A DNA stretch of 64,000 nt from Carposina sasakii (Eukaryota > Arthropoda > Insecta > Lepidoptera > Carposinidae), in assembly GCA_014607495.2 (NCBI GenBank), contig CP053173.1, positions 558,001 through 622,000 of the forward strand, in the 5' to 3' direction. Position numbers and translations under genes: made by a program. Positions 43,601 to 54,473 of this stretch are shown here, piece after piece. The stretch's first letter is position 1, and each line of letters opens with the position of its first letter. The notes below the pieces were generated by a model, which saw only the letters and a program-made list of their open reading frames with translations, was not told the origin of the DNA and did no database searches.

Positions 43601-45946
43601 AAAACTTGTTAAGTTAATTGAGCTATCATTCTATTAACCTTTGTTTACCTGCCAGCAAAAGTTAATATAGTCTTTAGTAAATATAATATAATGTAATGTA
43701 ATATAACATTAAATAAATTAAATTAAATACTTAACATATAGGCTACTTTTTATCTCGGGAAAATGTCTTTATCCCGGATTATTTCGTCATTTTGTTTTTT
43801 CTGTAGTCCACGCGGATGGAGTCGCGGGCGTCCACTAGTTCTATTTATAGTCGACACGAACGAAGTCGAGGGAAACAGCTAGTATAAAAAATATCTTAAT
43901 CTACGCATTTCCTGTAAATAGGCCTCAAAGACCTTGCATTGCGTCATAGGTCTTGAAACTTAGGTCTTATAAAAAGTCTAGGTAAAGCCTACCTGTCCTG
44001 GAGGTCTGATTGGTATCCTCTCGTGTCCAGGGCCGAGGGAGGGAGGGGGGATAGGCCGCCTGTTGATGTAGCTGTTGCCGTCAGTGTTTGTGCCTGGAAT
44101 AAAAAAATATATATATTAGTAAAGGTTTGTCAGATAACGATACAAATGGTTCGGCCCCCTGATTATCGAATTTGCAATAACAAAGCCGAAGCAGCGCGAT
44201 AGGTAAAATTGAGAGTCTACGTGCACACAACGAGCGCTCGGCCCCCTTATTACCTAACTAGCAAAAGCAAAGTGATAGCGAAAATTGTACAAAAATCGCC
44301 GATTGCTTGTCAAAATCCTATTACATAAAATGAATTTCAAATACTTTGACAGAATATTGTATAATTTTCGCTATGGCTTTGCTTCGGCTTTGCTATTGCA
44401 AATTAGGTAATCAGGGGGCCAGTTTATACGAGTAATATAGGTAAATAAGGCTAGCTTAACTTATAGGAAACATATTTTTATTCTCAATTTCTCCTCATAT
44501 ACCTACTTAGACGTACTAGCTAAGTATGTAGTAGTTTGATACAAGTCCAACACAAAAACAATGCATAAAAAACTATCGCAAAACAAAACTACCCGCAACC
44601 GCCAAAGATCGACACAATATTAGCATAATATTAACATTCCCGCGAACATCCTAATGTTACAAACTAATGTTAGGTACAAAGTAAACATCTTTGCCGCAAA
44701 TATGCGATTCACAAGCATGCAGCGAAGTGGTGGGAATCCGAAACTAGCTTCATTACATACACTTGACAGTAAACATCTCGTGTGTCACGTAGATAGTAGC
44801 GCCATTTACAATGACATTACTTGATACCAGCTTATAGAGGACGTGACAATAATTCACAAAGTCAAAGTAGGATTCTAATACGTATTCTAAAGTAAAATAA
44901 AGTTTACGATTGCCCTGTGTTTGAAATATTATCGCTGTGGAAGTAGTTTGCGAATTTCTAGCAAAGGTTTTAGCAGATAATCTGCAGTTAATACACCAAA
45001 ATACATATACATATAATAGATGTATAGTGCAGGATCATACTTGAATACTGTAGAAACTTCAAAAATATCTCACAATATCTGATTTTTAAGATCCAAGGCC
45101 ATGGGAAATAATCAAAGCCAAAGTTAAGTTCATTTTTGTAAAATTGTTTATTTTTGCAGCTAGGAGATTTTATATTACTTAGTAGATATATAAATAAGCC
45201 AAATAATTTCTTCTATGCTGCTCTGAGAGTGAAAAAAAAAGTATAATACGACAGCTGCTTCTCTTCCCGGGCATACTGTACAAGTCAGTAGAGGGACAAG
45301 AGGGTCTTGGTGTTTTGTAGGCGATGGGCAGACCACCTGTCACTACTAACCAAAATTGTACGTGTCAACTATACCCTCAAAATTGGTCAGAAGTGGCACC
45401 ATGTGGTTCTATCGGCCCTTGGTACTCTGCCTATCCCGTAAGGGATAAAGGTGTGATTATATGTATGTATGTATAAATAAGCAAGCCATCAAATGAAAAC
45501 CACAAAGAAAACTACTGCACTTCAGTATCATAAAAGATATTCCACAGGCACGTTTAGCCTAGCGGGAACAGATTTCATTAAGGGCTTAATCAGACACAGA
45601 CAAGAGTGGCCCTTTTATGTCTGTCTGATTACACAGACATAAGTGGCCCTTTTATGTCTGTCTGATTACACAGACATAAGTGGCCCTTTTATGTCTGTCT
45701 GATTACACAGATATAAGTGGCCCTTTTATGTCTGTCTGATTAAGCCCTTAATAACATCTGTCCCCGGTATGCTTAACCTGAGCTTGCTTACGCTTACCTC
45801 TAAGTGTTGGCTTATCAGCGAATGGGTTCCTATACTCCGGGGGCAGTGGAGGGGTGAAGAAGGCCCTCCCCGGTGGCGCGTACGATGGTACCGCCCCGCC
45901 CCCCACCCCCGTGAGAAGGGACGCGCCATGCTGGTGCTGCGGTGGC
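37660..45946 (-). CDS. PRRT3/PRRT4-like seven-transmembrane protein, 3' part (4 exons seen)
   Basis: Exons on the minus strand are 45946-45798, 44093-43993, 41982-41881 and 40147-37660. Splice sites are GT-AG and phases join smoothly: ..KPTLR/GTNTDGNSY.., ..RPPGQ/EMSSPQ.., ..NTPSK/SEDLDE... The early exons are proline-rich (PAPPPAPPLPP). The last exon has an acidic/polar extracellular-looking segment, then seven predicted helices (first at RPGVTWPFAWNLHIYL, last at RLLEITIIALISWVIS) and a Ser/Asn/His-rich tail of about 380 residues with RKKHRAKNK. WPFAW..H.Y and the 7TM layout resemble vertebrate PRRT3/PRRT4; function unknown. Upstream exons were not found. The acidic segment and the helices are in different frames: the switch falls between 39642 and 39610, by an indel or by a very short intron (a 49-nt GT-AG possibility exists). 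Confidence 0.75.
40766..41578 (+). mobile_element. tRNA-headed SINE, split by a hAT MITE
   Basis: The head CGGCCGATTGGTCTAGTA (40771-40788) resumes after the insert with GTAGTGACCCTGCCTGCGAC and the B box GGTTCGAATCC. The body shares GTTTCCGAGTCATGG and ACCGTTGCTTAGTA with the other copies, and the end is TATTTATTTATT. The A/B-box layout is that of a tRNA-derived SINE. Confidence 0.8.
40789..41211. mobile_element. hAT-type MITE with 8-bp duplication
   Basis: Exact inverted ends CAGGGATGGCGAACC and GGTTCGCCATCCCTG; GTCTAGTA is duplicated at 40781-40788 and 41212-41219. All hAT hallmarks are present. 423 bp, no transposase. It inserted into the SINE head in the intron between the last two seen exons' upstream neighbour region. 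Confidence 0.92.
41983..43734. other. Intron of the 7TM gene
   Basis: Between exons 43993-44093 and 41881-41982. A decayed dispersed repeat lies at 42745-42905 (relative of 50850-51070). The rest shows no feature. Confidence 0.45.
43735..43850 (-). repeat. Family D repeat, partial
   Basis: CATATAGGCTACTTTTTATC to CGCGGGCGTCCACTAGT; same as the end at 13815-13935. In an intron of the 7TM gene. Confidence 0.65.
44153..44420. mobile_element. MITE with GGCCCCCTGATTA ends
   Basis: Left GGCCCCCTGATTA and right TAATCAGGGGGCC are inverted, continued loosely by AATTTGCAATA and TATTGCAAATT. An internal partial copy of the terminus (GGCCCCCTTATTACC) starts near 44242. In an intron of the 7TM gene. Confidence 0.65.
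45212..45475 (+). repeat. Family C retroposon tail
   Basis: Starts CTATGCTGCTCTGAGAGTG, contains TCCCGGGCATACTGTACAAG and GTGGCACCATGTGGTTCTAT, and ends in GATTATATGTATGTATG. Copies at 49607, 58273 and, reversed, 63463. Confidence 0.75.
45562..45767. mobile_element. MITE with internal 37-bp palindromic tandem repeat
   Basis: TA lies on each side. Inverted arms (ACAGATTTCATTAAGGGCTT.. and ..AAGCCCTTAATAACATCTGT) enclose four tandem 37-bp units, each itself a hairpin (CAGACATAA..TTATGTCTG). The element ends about 25 bp from the donor site of exon 45798-45946 (within its intron). Confidence 0.75.
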
Positions 45947-46989
45947 CTGCAATGAAGAACAGGGTTTAGATATGGTGCAAAGGTCTTGGTAACTTTGTAT
46001 AGAAACTGTATGAGATTTCTATATTTAAAGACGTTTAGAATAGGGAACTGCTATGTCCAGAGATCTATCATCATCTTTATCAGCCAGTCTACACTCATAC
46101 ACTGCTGGATAGACCAGTCACTAATAGATAGGATAGAAACGCAATTAGGCGTTTTACCACTAGAGGACACGATACCGACACGACTACGACATTTCGTCAT
46201 CTAATATGGTGGGCCGTGTCGTGGTCGTGTCGCCTAATGGAAAACCGTGCTATGCTATTTAATACATTTTTGCTTCCAAAAAAGTCGTGGTCTTCTCGTG
46301 GCCGTGTCGCCTAGAGGAAAACCGCCTATTGGCCGTAAATCCCGGGAAAATATATATTTTTTAAGATATCCAGCGTACTTGTTTCAATACAAGTCAGTGG
46401 CGTCAACAGAAATACCTTACAGGAACATTCCCATGCATATTAGTATTCCTATAACGTTCCAGACCACAGGTTATAGTCTAAATTTACAAGCAAATCCTGC
46501 ACAGACCATGGAGTAGATGTAACGAGGATGTAGTACTCGTAGATGTTCCACCTGATATCAGATTGGAACGTAATTTATAAGTTCGATTTTAAGATTTGTC
46601 TCGTTTGTTTTCGTTTTGTTAGTTATATATTTGTTCGTTAGTATTATTTTTAATTAATGGTTGCAAATAAAATAACAACAATAGAAGAACAAACACCTTA
46701 TATACGCAATATAAGATTATGTACCTATTCTTCTCTGCATCTGCTTGATATTACAAACAATAAAATTTCAATAAATCTAGTAGAAAACGGGGTTCTTCTT
46801 GTTTTAATCTCGGTGCAAATACGGTGACACCTTTTAGAGTTTTGAACAGGACAGTTAAGGATAAGTTTATAAATAAATAAAAATAAAAATTATTTATTTC
46901 AGACCGAAGATCCATATTGGGGTTAGTGAAAATACAATCATGTTGGTGTTAGTAATAATAAAAATAAAATTTAATTAAATTGGAAAATA
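45947..46989. other. Upstream of the first seen 7TM-gene exon
   Basis: Probably intron. A likely MITE spans 46145-46330 (ATTAGGCGTTTTACC.. inverted as ..AAAACCGCCTATT, with repeated GTCGTGTCG inside). No upstream exon could be recognised. Confidence 0.4.
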
Positions 46990-47630
46990 ATAATGCACAG
47001 CTACAATATAGGAAGACTATTGCGGACAGGCACAACACGCCCCGGCAGGTCTCCCGTCCAAGAGGAGAACAATAGTCGCAGACTAGCTGATCACCCCTCG
47101 CACGAAACACCGCCACATTGGCGAGTCATACCTATCCGCAACAGTCTCCAGGATGCTGTTTGGACTGGCCCGAACTCTGCGTATCAGGGAGGCTGTTTTT
47201 TTGCGTATGATTGCATGGAATCCATCAATTTGATACTCAGCAAACATCCCTGACGCACTACAGAAACGAGGCAGCCCCAACATCATCCATATTGTACGCG
47301 AAGGGTCTCCAGCGGCTTTTTGGTGTAGTTGACCCATAGATTTCCCGTGTAGAAGCACTGGCAATAAGCTTTGAAGAGCGAGAGTTTGGTCTCCTCACTA
47401 CAACGGGAAAATCTACGAATCAACATGTTACATCTGACCGCTAGAGCCCTACGCTCCCTTTCAATATCTTGATTGTCTTTAAGGTCGTCAGTAATGATGT
47501 GCCCAAGATATTTAAATGTGTAAACTCGAATTTTATGTTTTAAGTTTGGGTTCTGTATGTGTTCAATACTTCGGAAAGCACAAACCGTGGTTCTGTGCCT
47601 GAGGGCTTAGTGTCAGTTTTTACTTCGAAC
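46990..47630 (-). pseudogene. Non-LTR reverse transcriptase fragment (CR1/Rex-like)
   Basis: From 47630 downward the frames give HKIRVYTFKYLGHIITDDL, DNQDIERERRALAVRCNML, RRFSRCSEETKLSLFKAYCQ, KSMGQLHQKAAGDPSRTIWM-like text, and ASGMFAEYQIDGFHAIIRKK. KYLGHIITDD.. is the usual block after the catalytic part of LINE reverse transcriptases. Frame changes show that it is inactive. Exact clade uncertain. Confidence 0.7.
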
Positions 47631-47739
47631 TCGATCGCGTTAACGTAAATCAGTCAACCAATCACGCTATGGCTGATCTCTGTACGGTCGTGTCGCATTT
47701 GTAAGTGAATACACAGTGCACCGTATGTTTACCTGGGAC

Positions 47740-48262
47740 AGACGGTCAAACTAGGTAAGTCCAACTTTGAGAAAGAGGTAACTCGGCGAATCCAACTCGG
47801 CTTGGCAGCGTTCGGGAAACTACGAAGCTTATTTGTGTCCAAGATACCCCAGTCCTTTAAGACGAAGGTATTCAACCAGTGCGTGCTGCCGGTGATGACC
47901 TACGGTGCCGAGACAGCGAGCGATGGAGAGAGCTATGCTTGGGATCTCTCTGCGTGATCGAATCAGAAATGAGGAGATCCGCAGACGTACAAAGATCACC
48001 GACATAGCTCAACGGTCCAGCAAGCTGAAGTGGCAAAGGGCAGGGCACATAGCTCGAAGAACTGATGGTCGATGGAGTCGGAAAGTTCTAGAGTGGATAC
48101 CACGTATCGGCAAGCGCAGCGTGGGAAGGTTGGCGAGGTGGACGGATGACCTGGCCAAGGTCGCGGGCGTCGGTTGGATGCAGGCTGCTTGCGACCGGGG
48201 GGAGTGGAGGTTGTTGGGGGAGGCCTATGTCCAACAGTGGACTTCTCAGGGCTGTAAATGAA
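47740..48262 (+). pseudogene. RTE-like LINE reverse transcriptase, C-terminal fragment
   Basis: Reads FEKEVTRRIQLGLAAFGKLR, KTKVFNQCVLPVMTYGAET, a short deletion, QRAMERAMLGISLRDRIRNE, then LKWQRAGHIARRTDGRWSRK to LLGEAYVQQWTSQGCK and a stop. It is the longest copy of this family here. The missing piece after GAET compared with the copy at 1220 (about 45 bp) is the main damage. Confidence 0.8.
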
Positions 48263-48266
48263 TGAG

Positions 48267-48312
48267 GAGATTCCGTAGTTTCCGGGAACGTTGACGACCA
48301 AAAATCACCCTG
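48267..48312 (-). mobile_element. Terminal fragment of a family A MITE
   Basis: GAGATTCCGTAGTTTCCGGG.. to ATCACCCTG followed by TA; only the last 46 bp, fused directly to the RTE 3' end. Confidence 0.6.
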
Positions 48313-48532
48313 TATGTCTTGCATAAATGACAAAATTGTGATTATTATCTAAATACTGGTAGAAATGTATACGAGTAGCGAACGGGCCACCGCTATAGAG
48401 AGTAAATGAGAAAGTATACTTTTACGATTAGTATCAAATAATTTCCTTTTCAGGATTATATAACTATATCTAATTAATTTTATGAATCGAATTGATTTCT
48501 CGAATCGAATTTTATGAATGATTATTAAATGA

Positions 48533-48698
48533 AATTGTATTAGGCGTTACAATTCGGAAGTTCAAACATTCACTATGTATGGTCTGGTTTCTCGTGGCTT
48601 TGTAGTTAGTGCAAGTGCCTGTTTTCGCAGTTATGACTTATCAGATCCGAGGGTCAGTGGAGGGTGTAGGGCCCGGTGGTGGCGCACCCATAGTGAAT
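48533..48698 (-). mobile_element. Internally deleted family J element
   Basis: The first 44 bp match 7683-7730, then the sequence jumps to the right-hand 128-bp unit (GGTCTGGTTTCTCGTGG.. to GCACCCATAGTGAA). TGAATGATTATT flanks both sides, a 12-bp duplication. Confidence 0.65.
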
Positions 48699-49606
48699 GA
48701 ATGATTATTGTTTTTTTTCAGTTGATGAGGAATATTTTTTGTGCTTGAACACAATTTTTAAAATGAAGCTTAAATGAAAAAAATTGTAAATACCTATTAC
48801 AATTAAATTAACATATTTCCATATTGCATGTACAGTGGCACTGGCTTGACTCCAGGGTTCAATTGATTTCACCACTGTACCCTAAAAACGCATACAGAAC
48901 TCTATTTTGCTGTGTCGACGACCTTCGATATCCAGTATAACCCGACCCCTGGCTTAGTATTAGCTGGTAGAACACCAGGTTCTGGTCTCCGGCAGTTCAT
49001 TGTATGGAAATCTTTAAAATTGGCACCGAGCCCACTGCTTCAAAGTCTACTTTCAGTACGCTTGGGGAATTCAAATTATGCTCAGAGGTAAATACTGTGG
49101 ATATTAAAAGTTTTAGCTTAAGTTGTGATTATTAAGTGCTTAGGTTTTTAAGCTAGTTCAGTTTGGGTAGCTAGGTTGCTGTGTTATGAAGTTATTTTTG
49201 TACTGAAGTAGGTATACAATATGTCGAAGGCACATAACATGCCCTATTACAAAACGGCTAGGCATTTTAAAAGTATTTAATCTTTAATAATATTCTTATT
49301 TAAAATACTTATTTGTTTTAAAATATGGCGGACGAGTAAAACAGCAATCAGATTTTCAGTTTTATTGATGAAATTACTCGTTGAATAAGTAGGTATACAA
49401 TTTTCTGGGTAGGTAAAATACGTAGTAATATAGTAATTAGGTATATGATTTTGATGTTGAATATTGGATGTCAAAGATAAAATGAAAATATTTTATGATT
49501 TATGTAAGGTACCTACCTACAATCGAATCAAATATAAATAACAAAATGTTAGCAGCTTTAACTTCTAAGCTTGAAAGATATATTTACTAATAGATAGAGC
49601 CAGTTC
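48699..49606. other. AT-rich non-coding stretch
   Basis: No gene, RNA or element boundary is supported. Confidence 0.45.
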
Positions 49607-49878
49607 TTCTATGCTGCTCTGGGAGTGAAAAAAAAAACGTATAATACAGCTACAGCTCATTCACTTCCCGGGCATACTGTACAAGTCAGTAGAGGGACAA
49701 GAGGGTCTTGGTGTTTTTTTAGGCGATGGGCTGATCACCTGTCACTACTAACCGAACTTGTACATCTCAACTATACAATCAAAATAGTTCAGAAGTGGCA
49801 CCATGTGGTTCTATCGGCCCTTGGTGCTCTGCCTACCCCGTAAGGGATAAAGGCGTGATTATATGTAGGTATGTATGT
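49607..49878 (+). repeat. Family C retroposon tail
   Basis: CTATGCTGCTCTGGGAGTG to GATTATATGTAGGTATGTATG; nearly full and in the same orientation as the 45212 and 58273 copies. Confidence 0.75.
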
Positions 49879-49969
49879 AGATAGAGCCAGTAGAAGCTTT
49901 AAAGTTTTGTAAAAAATATTATACCTACTTAATATTAAATATGTAAATGTAATCGTAGGTTTTAACAAT

Positions 49970-50155
49970 AATCATCATTCACCATTTACAGCCCTGAGAA
50001 GTCTGTTGGACATAGGCCTACCCCAACAACCTCCACTCCGACCGGTCGCAAGCAGCCTGCATCCAACCGACGCCCGCGACCGTGGCCAGCTCATCCGTCC
50101 AACTCACGGGTGGCCTTCCCACGCTGCGCTTGCCGATACGTGGTATCCACTCTAG
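49970..50155 (-). repeat. RTE-like LINE 3' fragment
   Basis: ACATAGGCCTACCCCAACAA, CAAGCAGCCTGCATCCAACC and CTTGCCGATACGTGGTATCC match, in reverse, 48090-48250. Confidence 0.7.
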
Positions 50156-50746
50156 AACTACCCTAAATTAAATGTCACAATGCATTGCAATGCAACGTTC
50201 GCAACCACAAGTCTTTTCTACAAGCTCTTAGTTGCGCTACTCGATAACAGATGGCGTGACAATCGTAAGACATAAATTTCAAATAACATTCCTTACATGA
50301 GCGTGGTCTTTTTGGTATATAAAATTGCTATTTTGTTATCCCAGAAAACATATCCTGGAAAAATAACGATTTTTGTAAGTACATCTTTTATCATCGTCTC
50401 ATGATAAAAGATGTCTTTCAGGTCGTTTCAGACATATAAAAACAAACCGAAGCGTGTCTAGGGGTCACCACAGAGAAATAAAAAGCTTTTACTCGTGTAT
50501 AACTTGACTTATTAACTATGCAAAAAAACTCAGTGAAAATAACGAGTCTAGGGATGCTTGCCAAAAACTCGACGAAAGAAAAAACAAGTAAAGTCGACAA
50601 TTCTGTGGGGACGGCATATGAACGAAGAACGAAGAGGAGTTTCTATACGAAACGACGATTTCTTAAAAGTATGTTAACACAGCTGTATGTTTACCGTATA
50701 TGACATAAATGTAAATATTTTATTTATTCACCTGTAGATTTTCGAA

Positions 50747-51618
50747 ATATGAGTTTGATTATCAGTTTCGAAAGAAACCATATTGCGCCGAGACCCCATA
50801 AGTAATGGGATGAGGTAGGAAAATGATGATTCTGTATGGTTTGTTATAATTTAAACAGGCTGGTGCGATCATATCGTGGTGCTGGCTGAATCGGGGCTTC
50901 ACTAGAATACATCAGCTGCATCTTATTCCGTTGCATGTCGTAAGAATCGACTAAGGGACTCGGGCATTCTCTCAGGCGAAAAGCTGATCCACTGATCAAA
51001 ATCAGAAAAAGAGATCGGCCACAAAACGTAGCTGTAGGATTTTGCTCTTGCATTTCTGGATACACCATTTCGGCAACACAGCAGTTTGTGTATGTATGGT
51101 GCTATCGTGGTCGATTCTGACCATCCCGCTTAAACGTAAACTTACGGTAAGTCTCTCACTCCATTCTTAATGTAAATGACTGAGACAGAAAGGTATAGGT
51201 AAATTTGCTAAATTTAAGTTTAGGTTTTAGTGTGACGGTCAGAATCGACCACATTAACTCGTGAAACGTTTAGAAACGGTCATAATAGGTTATATAACGT
51301 TGTTTGTTAGGCCACCTCCATTTGTCCTTACTTCACGGCATATGCAAATGTTTACCCTTTCATATATTTTTAGCATACGTAGTTTATTCTAGTATAGTTT
51401 TTCTTGAGACTACTGTTGGCTATTCTCAACTTGAATTGTGAAGAATAAAATGATTGATGACAGATTGTTAGGTAGATGTCTATAACTACAATAATTTAGG
51501 ACAAAGTATTTTATATGTAGGACCTACATATGTATCATCATCCTGACCTTATCCCATTGGTTATTTACGGGTTCGGCGCAATATGGTTTTTTTTCGAAAC
51601 TCATATGGCCAAAGATTT
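50747..51618. repeat. Inverted pair of a dispersed repeat with other repeats between
   Basis: ATATGAGTTT..CATATTGCGCCGA..ATGGGATGAGG at 50747-50830 returns reversed at 51540-51618. Between them are a decayed repeat (50850-51070, GGGCATTCTCTCAGGCG) and the MITE at 51107-51252. It may be two independent copies of a LINE tail in opposite orientation, not one element. Confidence 0.45.
51107..51252. mobile_element. Family G MITE
   Basis: GTGGTCGATTCTGACC is exactly inverted as GGTCAGAATCGACCAC at the right end (16 bp). Second copy at 32223-32350. Confidence 0.75.
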
Positions 51619-51678
51619 GGCATTTGTTTTTGACGTAGGTCCTTTATATGTGGACAAATAGGCTACACCGAGTGATTT

Positions 51679-51960
51679 AGGGGGCCAATTCTTGGAAATT
51701 TTTGAGCCGAAACGCAACCACTAACGAACCGTTAACGAAATGCGGTGCGAAGCAATACATACTTGCCTCTCGATTAATAAGGTATATTTTATCACGCATC
51801 GGTCGCGAGTACCTATAACATAATAAAAACAAATATCTGTCTCGTGCTGAAATGTGTCTAATTACGTCACTGATAAAGTAATTATTGCTTTGTTCTGAGC
51901 GTCTACAACGGTTCCGTTTCGGCTTCGTTCCAACTCGAGACTTTTCGAGAATTGCCCCCT
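51679..51960. mobile_element. MITE with AGGGGGC ends
   Basis: AGGGGGCCAATTCTTGG is inverted as CGAGAATTGCCCCCT, with further loose pairing (GCCGAAACG / CGTTTCGGC). The 99-codon ORF across it is not a gene. Confidence 0.6.
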
Positions 51961-52639
51961 GAAACTGAACAGACACATTCGGTGTTATTACAAAAGAGCG
52001 CCTAAAGTTAGACTCGATTCAAATATGACATTTGACAGCAAAATGTATGGCATATCTGCCAAATTTAGGGCATGTTTAACTTAAAAATGTTTTAGATTCT
52101 TTTGTAATTAATAACACGGGATAGGTTTACAGAAAATGAGAATTGTAGTTTAACCTACAACACAACCAAAAGATATAACCAATGCTTATAACCATGTTTC
52201 TTTTATATCTCGGGAAATCATGATTGTATTATACTATAAGTACAATGGAAGGATAAAGCACACAATTACGTCCTATAAAAACTACAATCAAATCGTTTTA
52301 ACGACATATTACCTACTCCACTTTAAGGCCGCCATTTTGAATTACCTGGGGGTCCGAAATGCTATTTCAATTTGGATGTGATTTTGGTTCAATTATGTTA
52401 AATGGGATTTTTAATAATGCTTTTACGGTTTTTTATGTATTTAATAACTTTAAAACTCAATTAATGTTTAAAGCCCTTTTTAATCCCACTTGTATGGTGA
52501 ATTTGATGTGACTTTTATTACACATGAGGTTATTTTTCAGTTCTTGGAAATAACTGCATGTGTGATGGTGATGATTAAAATGAAAAGAAGTATTTAATTA
52601 CCCTTTATATTAATTTATTATATTTGAATATTTATAAAT
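51961..52639. other. AT-rich non-coding stretch
   Basis: No supported feature. Confidence 0.45.
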
Positions 52640-53090
52640 TTATACGGCCGCGTGGTGCCGGCAGAGTAGAATTCCTACCATCCCATGTCTGCCCGTGGGT
52701 ATCGCACGAGGCGATTAAGGGTTTCCGGGAGGTGGGCAGCAGCGCCTCCCGTGTTGACAACATAGTCCAAAATACAAATTGCGGTCACCAACCCGCCTGC
52801 CTAGCGTGGTGACATGGGCAAATACCCCCCATGGCAGTCTTGTGGCGTGCCCTGGGGGAGGCCTACGTCCAGTAGTGGACTGCAATAGGCTGATGATGAT
52901 GATGATATTTCATACAAGTGGACGCCAGCGAGTTCAGCTGCGTAAATTTTAGCTTATAGTAATCCCATTTCTTTCTAATTTCCGTTCCCTTGGGAATTTC
53001 AGAAAATCCTATCTTACAGGATGTCCAAGAACAAACCATCTAAGTTTCAGGTCTCTAAGATCGGCCTAAATGTGTGCGCTAATTGTCAGT
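52640..53090 (+). repeat. LINE 3' tail (family E) followed by a D-type tail
   Basis: 52640-52907 runs GTGGTGCCGGCAGAGTAGAA to GACTGCAATAGGCTGATGAT with a (GAT)n end. 52912-53090 begins ACAAGTGGACGCCAGCGAGT and contains ACAGGATGTCCAAGAACAAA, a diverged D-type repeat. Confidence 0.6.
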
Positions 53091-53382
53091 CATCCAGGAT
53101 CCAGCTTTTAAATATGTATAGACGATTTTCAAAACGAATTGCCGCTAGACCGTAAAAAACAGCAAAAAGCTGGTGGGGCTGTGTCGGGGCACACGGCCGT
53201 TGGTTTTAACGTGAAACGTCTATGTTAGCGAATCGCTTTTAAAGTAAAAGATTGAAATGAAAACAAGATGGACGCTGTTTTAAGTATTTTAATAAAAAAA
53301 GAACAGGTACGTAATAGAAACATAAAATACATAGCAAATGTTTATATATTTATTGTCACTTTCTGGTTATTTTAAATAGCAG

Positions 53383-53581
53383 CCGCCCACGACTTCGTCC
53401 GCGTGAGGGGGCGTTGTACCCGTGCGAAGCCGGGCAGGTTGTTGTATAGACTGTAGCCTTCCTTGGTAAATGGGCTATCTAACACTGAAAGAATTTTTCA
53501 AATCAGACCAGTAGTTCCTGAGATTAGCGCGTTCAAACAAACAAACAAACAAACTCTTCAGCTTTATAATATTAGTATAGA
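53383..53581 (+). repeat. D-type retroposon tail, target of the 53.6-kb transposon
   Basis: GCCCACGACTTCGTCCGCGT, GTACCCGTGCGAAGCCGGG, a (CAAA)n run at 53533-53553, and the end CTTTATAATATTAGTATAGA. The intact transposon starts at its 3' tip. Confidence 0.65.
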
Positions 53582-53761
53582 TGGGTTATTCTTAGTTAAG
53601 AGGTACTTTCAATGGCTAAGACAAAAAAATACTTTTTTTCCATACTAACTTCCAAATTAACCTATTTATTGATTTAAACTAAGTGTTTTCTTCTTGCTCA
53701 CTCAAATTTATTACAGAAACGTATGTAGTTTAGTCACAATAAGTTCCAATATAAGAAAAAA

Positions 53762-54377
53762 GTCTCTCCCCTGGTCTGTCCCCAACCCGACTTTATTTGT
53801 AATCCAGTTATAATGAGTGCATTAAAATTCTACATTTACTTTATCATTGTTATATTTATACAGAACAATAACTTAGTCACAGTGTCTTCTAAGTAAAATT
53901 ACTTTCATTCTAATTTTTCATAAATAATATCGACGATGAAAATTGTCCTTCGTATTTCGTGTCTCGTCCCCTGGCTATTTGTTTTCGTTTAAAAATCAAT
54001 TTTGTTTAGCAAGTTGGTCGAAGTTGTGACCTTGAGTGCATAGAGTTTAACGTGAAATTAGCAACAAGCGGCGCATAAGCCGACTGCGGAACCATTTTAA
54101 CGGTCATTCTAGTCACGCCGCTCGCTGGGTGTAGAAGTGTTGAGTGAATGGAGTCTCTCCTCTGGTAAGTTTTATTTAGTAGTCATTCGTTAAAATATTA
54201 ATATTTACTTAAATATGCACTATTAATAGTGCACACAATGTTATGTTTGGTTGTGAATTTCATCCGATAAACACTTTTACGGCTATTTTAGATATCAATC
54301 GAAAATGTATCTCGACTGGCGTATTTCCCCTGGCTCTTTTGATGGCAGGGGAGATACTTACTGTCCAGGGGAGATAC
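53762..54377. repeat. Left subterminal motif array of the transposon
   Basis: Seven copies of a (G)TATCTCCCCTGG-like motif: 53762-53774, 53961-53974, 54153-54165, 54307-54319, 54321-54333 in plus sense, and 54346-54357 and 54365-54377 inverted (CAGGGGAGATAC). Probably transposase-binding sites. The third overlaps the leader's splice donor. Confidence 0.7.
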
Positions 54378-54468
54378 GTTTGTTTGCGTTTTCATGCCTA
54401 CTTCAAAATTTTTCTTTATTTAGTATTATGTATATCTTAGCTTTACAATGTAGTATGATTTTTTACAG
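54165..54468 (+). other. Predicted intron in the transposase leader
   Basis: Donor GTAAGT at 54165 and acceptor TTTTTTACAG ending at 54468, six bases before the transposase ATG. An upstream ATG at 54148 would terminate right after splicing, so the ORF's own ATG is the likely start. Confidence 0.5.
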
Positions 54469-54473
54469 AAAAA

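Noticed and set aside
51677..51976. 99-codon minus-strand ORF
   Set aside because: It lies wholly across a MITE with inverted ends and has no protein features.
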